A DNA stretch of 64,000 nt from Mycoplasmopsis mucosicanis (GTDB taxonomy: Bacteria > Bacillota_I > Bacilli_A > Mycoplasmatales > Metamycoplasmataceae). The stretch covers positions 1 to 64,000 of the forward strand of contig NZ_SMDN01000003.1 in the NCBI RefSeq assembly GCF_006546935.1. Reading direction: 5' to 3'. The translations under genes and the position numbers were made by a program. This document shows, piece by piece, positions 33,653 to 42,626 of this stretch; within the stretch, counting starts at the first letter, position 1, and the number at the start of each line of letters is the position of its first letter. The notes below the pieces were generated by a model. That model saw only the letters and a list, made by a program, of their open reading frames with translations. It was not told the DNA's origin and ran no database searches.

Positions 33653-33748
33653 TTGTCTTGATATGTTGAGTTTTGATATACTTTTATAGCGATGAGCCGC
33701 CATTGAAGCATAACTTCAAATGTACCGCCTATTTTTAGGCGTTTTTTT
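33653..33748 (+). ncRNA. Candidate small RNA with promoter and terminator
   Basis: TTGTCT, 18-base spacer, TATACT (33677-33682) predicts a start at about 33689. The transcript would run 60 nt: GCGATGAGCCGCC, a small hairpin TTGAAG-CATAA-CTTCAA, TGTACCGCC, then a terminator CGCCT/AGGCG with seven T. GCCGCC can pair with the GGCG of the terminator, so alternative folding is possible. No gene lies downstream in this direction. No known family matched with confidence. Confidence 0.4.
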
Positions 33749-33752
33749 ATAA

Positions 33753-33778
33753 AAAAATAAGCCTTTTAGCTTATTTTT
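33753..33778 (-). terminator. Terminator of the nitroreductase locus
   Basis: Stem AAAAATAAGC/GCTTATTTTT overlapping the stop codon, with T run on the minus strand. Confidence 0.75.
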
Positions 33779-34503
33779 GAAGTTTTAATCCTCAAATTTC
33801 TTCAATTAATTTAGTGTCCATTCTATAACTTGATGCAGATTTAATTGTAGCTTCTTTTCAACTTCATGGTTTTTTATCTGGCATGGTTTTAGCAAAATAT
33901 TTTGCTAATTCTTGGTCGTATAAATTGATATCGCTTTCAAGTCTATTGATGTCATATTTGTCTTCAAAAAATTCTATTCATTTTTGGTTTGATTTCACCT
34001 TTATTCAATGGATAACCAATTGATAAACCAATAACTGGAAATGCTTGACCTTTTATATTTAATGCTTCAATTAGATCTTTTTCCATTGTTCGAGCAAGAC
34101 CTAAAAAACATGAACTAAGGCCTAATTCCTGTGCAACATCTTGAGCCATTGTTGCTTGAATAAATGCATCTCCAACTGCTACAGTGTATGCTTCACTTGA
34201 ATGTTTATCATACTCATATTCACTGAAATCTCTATGAGCAATTTGCATTCTATTGAAGTCAGCAACAAAAACAAGAAACATATCACATGTCTTAATTGAA
34301 CCAGTGTATTTATTTGCTTGTCCTAATTTTTCAAGGATTTTTTTGTCCCTTACTACAATAACACTTGACGAGTGTCAATTAGATGATGTTGGTGCTGAAT
34401 TAATAACATCCATTATTTTTTTGTAGTCTTCTGAAGATATTTTTTTGGTTGTGTCATACTCTCTGACTGTATATCTTTGTTTTAATTTATCTGCAAAATT
34501 CAT
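33771..34503 (-). pseudogene. Nitroreductase-family protein, frameshifted
   Basis: The start at 34503 (MNFADKLKQRYTVREYD) and the FMN-binding layout SAPTSSNWHSSSVIVV and ELGLSSCFLGLARTME identify an NAD(P)H nitroreductase/flavin reductase. At 33966-33971 a run of six T in the coding strand shifts the frame: five T would give IFEDKYDINRLESDINLYD and continue to ...WGLKLQK at 33771 (243 aa). As read, translation leaves the family sequence and stops at 33943 after 186 aa, losing about 57 C-terminal residues. Recent mutation or sequencing error; the rest shows no decay. Confidence 0.78.
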
Positions 34504-34542
34504 TTTTTCTCCTTTTAATAATGCTAACAAAAAACAAGTTTT

Positions 34543-35145
34543 TTATTGCAAATTTAATACCTTTTTAACATTTTTATACGTTTTTCTATGCTCCGGACAC
34601 ACATTATATTTTTCAATAAGCGCTTGATGTTTTTGTGTTCCATAACCTTTATGTTCTTCAAAGTTATATTGAGGATAAATTTTTGCAATTTCACACATAT
34701 ATCTATCTCTACTTACTTTAGCCAATATTGAAGCAGCTGCAACACTCAATGATTGAGAATCACCTTTGACTAAATTTAGTTGTGGAATATTTTCAATGCT
34801 TAATTTTTCAAAATCAGTGATTATGAAGTCTATATTTTTGGTTTGCTTCACTATTTGTTCCATTAGAAGTCTTGACGTTTGTTTTGGATTTAACAAATCC
34901 ACTGTTTTTGCTGACGCAAAAAGAATTTTGTATTCTAATGCATCATTGATAATTTGCTCAAAAGCTACTTCACGCATTTTTGGAGTTAGTTTTTTTGAAT
35001 CATTGATAAGAGAGTTTTGATAATTTTTAGGAAGCACAACACCTGCTACAACAAGAGGTCCAGCACAACAACCTCGTCCTGCTTCATCTAGTCCGATAAT
35101 AAAGTTGTATTTATTTAATGTTTTTTCAATATCTAAATTGAACAT
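34543..35145 (-). CDS. rnhB: Ribonuclease HII
   Basis: 200 aa. Catalytic N-terminal motif FIIGLDEAGRGCCAGPLVVA, then DSKKLTPKMRE, and the C-terminal SILAKVSRDRYM with HKGYGT. It removes ribonucleotides and primer RNA from RNA-DNA hybrids. Follows the 35172-36038 gene on the same strand with an intervening terminator. Confidence 0.96.
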   Translation of the reverse strand: MFNLDIEKTLNKYNFIIGLDEAGRGCCAGPLVVAGVVLPKNYQNSLINDSKKLTPKMREVAFEQIINDALEYKILFASAKTVDLLNPKQTSRLLMEQIVKQTKNIDFIITDFEKLSIENIPQLNLVKGDSQSLSVAAASILAKVSRDRYMCEIAKIYPQYNFEEHKGYGTQKHQALIEKYNVCPEHRKTYKNVKKVLNLQ

Positions 35146-35155
35146 AAATAAAAAT

Positions 35156-35176
35156 AATAGTGGTTAAACCACTATT
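35156..35176 (-). terminator. Terminator between the Rho-N-like membrane gene and rnhB
   Basis: Perfect stem AATAGTGG/CCACTATT followed by a T-rich tail on the minus strand. Nearly identical stem sequence occurs at 52472-52492. Confidence 0.75.
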
Positions 35177-36038
35177 GATTCTCCTTGTTTGAATTTTGAG
35201 TTATTGTAATAATTGTTCGTGCAAGTTCTTCTTTTTCCATTGTTTCATATCCGCTAATTGAAAGTTTTTTAGCAATTTCAAAAAGCTTTTCATTCGGCAA
35301 TTCAAGAAGACGTTTGTAATATTTATCTTCTTTTTCTTTTGCTGCATTTACAATTATTGCTTCTTCTTCATCGTTTTGGTTTTGTTGTGACTCAGATTGA
35401 GAAGCCGAGCTTGATGAAGCCGCATTATTTGCATTATTAATTAAATCTTGTACTGATTCAACAAGTTGTTTGTATTCAGGTTGCTTCATCATTTCTTCAT
35501 GTTGATGAACTTGAGCAAACAAAACATAGATTTTTTTAGTTTTTCTAAAGAACACATAATAGAAGACTACCAATAAAACATTTAAAAATACTTGTGTAAC
35601 TAGGTTGATTATTCGAACAGGGTTCAATTGTTGATTTGAGTTATTTAGTTTAGTAAAAAAAAGAGAAATTAGTTGTAAAACCGCTACAAATGAAAGAATG
35701 CCATAGAAAATTAAGGTATTATTACTCAAAAATCTAAACGATTTGTTTTTGTAGCTCTTAAAAACACTTATAACTCAATCTATTGAAAAATAAATAACTG
35801 CGCCTACTAATAAGATACTAAAAAATAAGTCAAAACTATTTGCACCAGTTAAATCTTTGAATGATTTACCCTCAAAATAGAATGTGTCAATAATCCCTAA
35901 TAAAAAATTTAAAAAATAGAATAGTGAAATTATTATTGAGCTAACTGTAGAACCAATTATAAATTTTCTAAATTTTGTTGGTTCATTTTCTCAAAGAATT
36001 TTTGAGTTTAGTTCCTGATTTGGTGAAAAGTCAAACAT
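35172..36038 (-). CDS. Membrane protein with C-terminal Rho-N-like domain
   Basis: 288 aa. Four hydrophobic segments (about 28-50, 65-85, 105-125, 140-165) precede a Ser/Ala/Gln-rich, acidic linker. The last ~40 residues (LPNEKLFEIAKKLSISGYET then MEKEELARTIITI) match the helix-extended-helix pattern of Rho N-terminal or SAP-like nucleic-acid-binding domains. Mycoplasmas generally lack Rho, so this is not Rho itself. Function unknown; could tether nucleic acid to the membrane, which is inference. Start MFDFSPNQELNSK at 36038 follows AAAGGAG. Confidence 0.72.
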
Positions 36039-36064
36039 TGTACTCCTTTATTAATATTAATATT

Positions 36065-36979
36065 TTACTCTATAAACAACTGATTAAAGTCATAATCAGC
36101 AACATTAAATTCTTTTGGTATTGGTGCATAAATTTTAATGTTTTCATTAGTCATCGGATGAATAAATTCAAGTTTGTATGCATGCAATCTTTGATTAAAA
36201 TCATCAATTTTTTTATTATAAACAGGATCGCCATACACAGGGTTATTGATGTATTTAAGATGCACTCTAATTTGATGCGTTCGTCCTGTTTGTAGTTCAC
36301 AACGAACTAGTGACTTAGGTTCTTTATCTAAATAGAAGTGTTTGAGAAGATAAACTGTTGTAATTGAATCTTTGCCATCTTTATGCACAGTCATTTTTTT
36401 GCGATCATTGCTTTGTCTATTAATTGGAAGATTAATTTTAGTGGTTTTGTTTTTGATTAAGCCATCACAGATAGCAATATAAGAACGCTTAATTTCATGA
36501 TTTTTCAACATTTGGGCCAATTTTATGTGTGTTTCATTGTTTTTTGCAATGATCAATAGGCCTGATGTGTCTTTATCAATACGATGCACAATTCCTGGTC
36601 TAAGCAATCCATTTTCATTTGAAAGCGTTTTAAAATGATGCAAAAGTCCATTGACTAGTGTGTCGTTATGGTGTCCGGGAGCAGGGTGAACTACTAGATT
36701 TGAGGGTTTATTTATCACTACTAAATAGTCGTCTTCATAAACAATATCCAATACCATTTCAGTAGCAACAACATCAGTTTGTTTATCAAGAAGTCTGGTG
36801 ATTGTGATGTTTCAGCCCTCCTGAACAATATATTTTGGTTTATTAACTGGAATTTTGTTGTCATCAAGATACACAGCACCTTGCAAAATGAGTTCTTTTA
36901 CGTCATTTCGTGATAAATCACTATTGTCTGCAATATATTTGTCTATTCTTTCTTTATATTTAACTTCTAACTTTAACAT
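36065..36979 (-). CDS. RluD-type rRNA pseudouridine synthase
   Basis: 304 aa. N-terminal S4 domain (RIDKYIADNSDLSRNDVKEL), then VVHPAPGHHNDTLVNGLLHH, catalytic GIVHRIDKDTSGLLIIAKN with the conserved Asp, and CELQTGRTHQIRVHL. It isomerises uridines in 23S rRNA. A TGA=Trp codon lies before residue 75. A second, more divergent member lies at 51613-52461. Confidence 0.94.
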
Positions 36980-37037
36980 ATATAAATAATAAAATAAATT
37001 ATTAAAAAAATAATTAAATTATTTATATCATTCGTGG

Positions 37038-37181
37038 TATTATAAACTTAAATATGATTGATGTTAGGTTAGCAAAACAAATCAATACTATTTCAATGGA
37101 CACTACACAATTTTGCTCGTGTGATGTGTATTTTTACGACAGTTTCGATACTAATTTTTTAGTATCGAAATTTTATTTTTT
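37038..37181 (+). promoter_or_regulatory. Structured leader of the pst operon with terminator-like hairpin
   Basis: -10 TATTAT at 37038-37043. The leader holds a split hairpin ACAC-ACAC/GTGT-GTGT (37100-37129) and a perfect stem TTTCGATACT/AGTATCGAAA (37143-37170) with T-rich tail ending 5 bases before the pstCA start codon. Layout suggests transcription attenuation. No known riboswitch was recognised. Confidence 0.5.
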
Positions 37182-37186
37182 GACTG

Positions 37187-39163
37187 ATGAATTCAGTAAT
37201 TAAGTCAAAAAAAGTTGCTAACCATATTGCAAAAGCAATTATATTTTCGTTTGGTTCATTGAGTGTTTTGGCACTCATTTCAATGTTTGGATTCATTATT
37301 TATAAGGCTTTTCCAGCATTGCAAAATGGTGGTTTTAAAAATATTTTGCTCTCTTCAAATCTTAATAATTACGGAATTTGAAGTTCATTATTAATTTCAA
37401 TAATTGTTGCTTTTGGAGCTGTATTTTTAGCTTTGCCAATTGCAATTAGAATTGCAGTAGTTATTCGATTTAGATTGAAAAAAACATCAAAAATTGTGCG
37501 CTCAATAATTGAAGTTATGTCTGGAGTACCTTCAATAATTTTTGGAGTTTTTACACTTAATTCTCTAGGGCCTTTGACATCAACAATTTTACGTATACAC
37601 ACAAATTTGAATATAATTAGTGCAATTATTATGCTTGCAATTATGTCGATTCCAACAATGGTTTCTTTAATTGTTAATCAACTTTTCACATTGCCTAATC
37701 ACCTAATAGATGCTTCAATTGCTCTTGGAAATTCAAAAACATACTCAATCTATAAAGTAGGTTTAAAATACATAAAAAGTGGAATTTGGATAGCTGTTCT
37801 TGTTTCTTTTGGACGAGTAATTGGTGAAACAATGGCTACCGCCATGATATTGAATAGACTTGCTCCAAAAAATATATTTCTAAGTAACTTTTTTGGTGAA
37901 AGTTTTATGACTCTAGCAACAACAATAGCAGCATTAATGTTTACTGATAGTTCTGATCCTCGTACAGTGCAAGTTGCGTTTGCTATGGGTTTGAGTTTGT
38001 TTGTTGTGGTTATGTTTTTAGTGCTTGCTGTATATAAAATTTCAAGCAATAAAACATACAATAAATTTGACTTAATTATGTACCATCAAAATAAGTTAAA
38101 TAAACTCAAAATATATAGAGCAAAATTTACCAAAACTATTGCTTTTTCAGTATTTACGTTAAATTTATTGTTGAGTATATTTAGTTATTTATTCTTATTA
38201 ATTGTGTATGCAATAAAAGTGTTTTTTGTTACTATTAAGCAGCGAGTAAACAACTGGTTCAAAATTAAACCATCAACAATTAAATCTCTATCAATGCGTG
38301 TTGATATTTATAGAGAAGCAATGGAATGAATTCAACTTTTATTAGTGTTTTTATTCATAGGGTGATTGTTATATGATGTTGTTTTTTGAGGTTCAAAAGC
38401 CTTCAATATTAATGATCTATACGTCTATAAAAATGGTGTTGCTAACTCACTGGTTTGAACATTATTATTGATTTTAGCAACATTAATAATTGCATTTCCA
38501 ATTTCACTTTTTGGTGCATTATTTCTTTCAGAATACGCAAAAAATAAATGATATGGACGATTGATTCAGTTCTTTTTAGATTGTTTAGGTTCAACGCCTT
38601 CAATAATTTTTGGTATGTTTGGCTTGGTTGTATTTCTCAACACATTTAATCTTTATGGTGCTGGCAAAACATCTTTAATTGCGGGTGCTTTAACAATGGT
38701 TTTAGTTATTATTCCTTCATATACTCGTTCAATAGAGCAAGTTTTGAGTAAATTTCCTGATGAATTACGCAATGCCTCAATGGCTCTTGGTGCTTCAAAA
38801 TTTGAGACAATTAGAAAAATTGTTTTACCAGCTGCACTAAACGGAATAATCACTGGTACAATAATTGCAATCAGTAGAATTATTAGCGAAACTGCTCCTG
38901 TGTTTTTAACACTCGGAATGAACTTTAATCCAAATTTTGGACTAACTCAATATGGTCAAACATTGACTACATCAATATTGGCCAATCAATTATTTGGAAC
39001 TGAGTCATATAACAACAAAATTGCAATTTCATATAAGTTTGCATTCATAACAATATCAATAATTATTATCTTAACAATCAGTATATACTTAATTGATCCA
39101 ATAGTAAAAATAGTTAAAAAAGCGCACAAAAAATCAATGCAAAGAAGGTACAACTATGAGTAA
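37187..39163 (+). CDS. pstCA: Phosphate ABC transporter permease, PstC-PstA fusion
   Basis: 658 aa through several TGA=Trp codons. Two permease halves joined in one chain. First half: [50 protein letters not shown]. Second half: [53 protein letters not shown]. These are the PstC and PstA signatures, including the EAA-like loops contacting the ATPase. About twelve membrane segments. The last 8 bases overlap pstB. No PstS gene is adjacent. No ribosome site is evident. Confidence 0.93.
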
Positions 39164-39977
39164 GCATATTTTTGAGATTAGAAATTTTAGCTTCTTTTAT
39201 CCAGAAAACAAGCAAGCATTAAAGAACATAAATATAAATATTGAAGAGAATAAAGTAACAGCATTTATAGGACCTAGTGGTTGTGGAAAAAGTACTCTTC
39301 TGCGTTGTTTTAATATGATGAATGCTGAAATTGATGGTGTTTTTATGCAAGGAGATTTGCTATTTAGGGGCTTTAATATTGTAAAAAATAAACAAAATTG
39401 ACTACAGAGACTAAAACAAATTTTTCGCAAAAAGTCAAAAAGTTCAAATTACATTTCGCGCATTGAATTGAGAACAAAAGTTGGTATGGTATTTCAAAAA
39501 CCTGCAATATTTCCAATGTCAATCTTTGAAAATGTTGCATACGGTTTAAAATCTAATGGAATTAAAGACAAAGAACAAATTAAAAAAATAGTAAAAGAAT
39601 CATTGCAAAAAGCTGCATTGTGAGAAGAAGTCAAAAACAGACTACACGATAATGCTGAAGGACTTTCTGGTGGTCAACAACAAAGATTGTGTATTGCTCG
39701 AGCTATTGCTCTTAGTCCTGATGTCCTTTTAATGGATGAACCAACAAGTGCTCTTGATCCAATTGCTACCACCAAGGTTGAAGAACTGATCGCTTCACTT
39801 TCGGGACAATATACAATTATAATTATTACTCACTCAATGCAACAAGCAGCTAGAATTTCAGATAATACTGCATTTTTTTACAAAGGTGAATTGATTGAAT
39901 ACAACACGACTGAAAAAATGTTTACACGACCAAAAGTTGAATTGACTTCTGATTACATAAACGGAAAGATGGAATAA
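39156..39977 (+). CDS. pstB: Phosphate ABC transporter ATP-binding protein
   Basis: 273 aa. Walker [19 protein letters not shown] (the FNRMN-like stretch is PstB-typical), signature [16 protein letters not shown], Walker [18 protein letters not shown], and [12 protein letters not shown]. An insert of about 35 residues between Walker A and the Q-loop is lysine-rich. Overlaps pstCA by 8 bases and abuts phoU. Confidence 0.96.
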
Positions 39978-40622
39978 ATGAACACAATATTAACTAAATC
40001 TGTATTTGCTATCAAGCAATCTGTTGTTGAAATGGCTAAACGAGTAGTTCAACAACACCTAAGAGCCTACAATGCTCTAAATTCAATTGATAAAGACGTC
40101 TTAAACTCAATAATAAATGATGATCAGAAGCTTGATAATGAGTATTTAGAAATTAAAAAACAAATAAATTTTGAGCTTACAAAAGAGCCATTAGGTAGAT
40201 ACCTGCGTAGATGTGTATCGTATTTTATTATTGTAAAAGAACTCGAGCGCATTGGCGATTATGCTAAACAAATTTGCAGATTTTTATTGATTTATATTGA
40301 ACCCGCAAACACTTCTATAGACAGAATAAAACGATTATACACAGACGTTATGCAAAATATGAATATGTTGAGTGAGATAATATTGAGCGAAGATATTGAA
40401 AAAATCAATCAAACTGCAGCATATGATGTACACATAAATAAAATGACTGATGAAATAATTGAAGAGTTAATTCGTTCATTTACAAACTCAAAGCACACTC
40501 AAAGCGAAAATGCTGAACGTGTTCATTTGCTAAAATTAATTCAGAATCTTGAACGAGCAGGTGACCACGTTGTTAACATCTGTGAAGAATTGCGATATGT
40601 AGTTACAGGTAAATATAAATAA
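39978..40622 (+). CDS. phoU: Phosphate transport regulator PhoU
   Basis: 214 aa, all helical, with two PhoU repeats: CVSYFIIVKELERIGDYAKQ and LLKLIQNLERAGDHVVNICE, both with the E/D metal-binding motif. PhoU modulates PstSCAB activity; no PhoR/PhoB two-component genes are seen. Starts directly after the pstB stop. Confidence 0.93.
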   Translation: MNTILTKSVFAIKQSVVEMAKRVVQQHLRAYNALNSIDKDVLNSIINDDQKLDNEYLEIKKQINFELTKEPLGRYLRRCVSYFIIVKELERIGDYAKQICRFLLIYIEPANTSIDRIKRLYTDVMQNMNMLSEIILSEDIEKINQTAAYDVHINKMTDEIIEELIRSFTNSKHTQSENAERVHLLKLIQNLERAGDHVVNICEELRYVVTGKYK

Positions 40623-40650
40623 AATTACAGTTTTACTGTAATTTTTATTT
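40621..40650. terminator. Shared terminator of phoU and the kinase-like gene
   Basis: Stem AAATTACAG/CTGTAATTT with T tails on both strands between convergent genes. Confidence 0.8.
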
Positions 40651-42039
40651 TGTTAAATAACCAATGTTATCCTTAACATGCTTGATTAATCACTCAAAAT
40701 CAAAGTTAGGGTTATAAGTTAAAGATCAAGAAATTCCATAAAAACACACAATAGCTTTTACACGGTAATAATCTTCTAAAACTACTGAAAAATGAGTATA
40801 TTCGGAATATTTGTTTAAGAAATCTTGTTCAGTATTTTTACCATAATCCATGTCCGCGCAGTGATAGGCAAGGTCAAAATATTTTGAATTCATTGACGCA
40901 TACTCTAGGTCAATAAGTTTAATATTTCCATTTATATCACACAGGATATTATTTCTGTTTAAATCGTTGTGACTTGGTACTTCATTTGGTAAAAGCATAG
41001 AGTTTTGGATTATTATTTTTTGTGTTTCTTTGTCGAATGTTTCATTGAATTTTTGATGGTCTTGAAGTTTGGATACATAATGTTCAATTCTTTTTGCAAT
41101 TTCGTTGTTAGGAAGCTTTATTTTTGATTTGTGTAATTTAGCAATAACTTTTGCTAAATCACCACGCATGTTTGCATTGCTAAAATTAGGTGTCGATCCC
41201 TTAATGAATTTACGAATCACAATATCTTTGTTTTCAAAGATTACAGGCTGAACAAAATCTAATTTATTGAAGATTTTTGAAGAAATACGATGATTAAAAC
41301 CATTTTTTATTTTCTGTTGCATAAAAATATCATTTTTAACAAACGATTTATTAGTATAACCCTCAGATAAAGGTTTAGCATCCTTATAAAATTCTTTAGA
41401 GCTATATATTTTTTCATATGCATATTCTCTAAATTTCTTAGCAATATAAACCATTTCACTAAATTCAGTGGATGAGATTTTAAACTCATTTTGAAGTAGT
41501 TTTTTGCTAAAACCACCATTTAAATAAAGTGTTATTGCGTCAAAAAATGGATGCACTTTCCTTACTCATTCAAAATCAATTAGTTCAACTTCGTTGTCTT
41601 TGCTTATTAAAATATTTTTAAGTCCTAAATCACAATGTCCCGTGACCAAATCACACGTTTTTGAGTATTTTTGGACTAATTGTTGATATTTTTTTGACCC
41701 CTTTTTATAGTAAAATCAGTCCATATTTGGAACCCTTACATCTAGATTATGAAACTCTTTTACTTTATTAATTATCGCTTTTTGTATTGAATTGTTTAAC
41801 TCAACTTCTTCTGCTGTTTTACTATCTGATCATTCTCGAATAAAGTAGCCATCTTCATAGAAAATTGTTTTAGGCACCTTTGATAAAACCTCTTTTTCAA
41901 CAGAATGGTCAGCCAGTTCATTTAATGGAACTCTATATTGAACCTGTTTACCTTTATACATTGCTTTATATGTTGTGTTGTGAAAACCTTTATAGAATAG
42001 TTCAATGTCTTGAAGTTCGCTAATTATTTTGTTTTTCAT
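40645..42039 (-). CDS. Double-domain choline-kinase/APH-like phosphotransferase
   Basis: 464 aa in one frame with TGA=Trp codons. Two kinase-like halves are fused. N-terminal half (about 1-180): TGHCDLGLKNILI, then ELIDFEW. C-terminal half (about 250-464): PSHNDLNRNNILCDINGNIK and LIDLEYA followed by YFDLAYH. Both carry the HxDxxxxN catalytic loop (His-x-Asp) and D-x-E metal site of choline/ethanolamine and aminoglycoside kinases. Substrate is not known; choline, ethanolamine or a sugar is possible. The start at ATG 42039 is 2 bases past the Nudix stop; a TTG at 42051 is less likely. Confidence 0.8.
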
Positions 42040-42041
42040 GC

Positions 42042-42575
42042 TTAAACTCAATCCTTGTGATTCAACCTTGTGTATGGTGTTTTATAAGTTTCAAAAATAA
42101 AATTTAAAAAACTTAAATGATAAGGCATAAAGTCACCTTTATCAATCATTGTTTTTATTTCCTCGAGAGAAACAAATTTAAATTCATCTATCTCTTCAAT
42201 TTGCATCTTTAAATCGTCAATACCTATGTCTGACTGCAATACATAATAATCACATATAAAATTTTCTAGATAGAGAGTAATAAATGGTTTTTTGAATTTG
42301 GTGATTAATTCAATGCCTGCTTCTTCTTTTGTTTCACGTTGTATTGCTTCAAATGAGGATTCACCGCTTTGTACAGCTCCACCAACACTCAAATCTCACA
42401 TTCCAGGAAACATTTTCTTTAATTTATTTCTTTTTTGTATCAATAATTGCCCTTTTTTATTGAATAAACATAGAAATACAAATTTTTGATGTTCATTTGC
42501 ATTTAACTTTTCTCACCGATCGTGACCAATTGCAACAACTTTATTATCATCGTTAAAAATATCAACTAATTCCAT
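42042..42575 (-). CDS. Nudix hydrolase, IPP-isomerase/NudF-like
   Basis: 177 aa. Perfect Nudix box GGAVQSGESSFEAIQRETKE followed by EAGI. The start region MELVDIFNDDNKVVAIGHDR and FPGMWDLSVGG resemble isopentenyl-diphosphate-isomerase-like Nudix proteins (YfcD type). True stop is TAA after a TGA=Trp codon. It immediately precedes the double kinase gene, so the two are likely co-transcribed and perhaps act on related phosphorylated compounds. Confidence 0.88.
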
Positions 42576-42626
42576 TTATCCCCCAATTTTATTATCAATA
42601 TTTTATAATGTTTTATACTTATATTA

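Noticed and set aside
33689..33748. Fluoride riboswitch or T-box call for the 33.7-kb RNA
   Set aside because: Only short motifs match, the core pairing is absent, and no gene lies downstream.
37054..37203. 49-codon ORF in the pst leader
   Set aside because: It covers both hairpins and overlaps pstCA; composition is not protein-like and no ribosome site precedes it. Leader RNA structure explains the region better.
42039..42051. TTG start at 42051 for the kinase gene
   Set aside because: It overlaps the Nudix stop and has no spacing for the AAGGA site; ATG 42039 is more likely.
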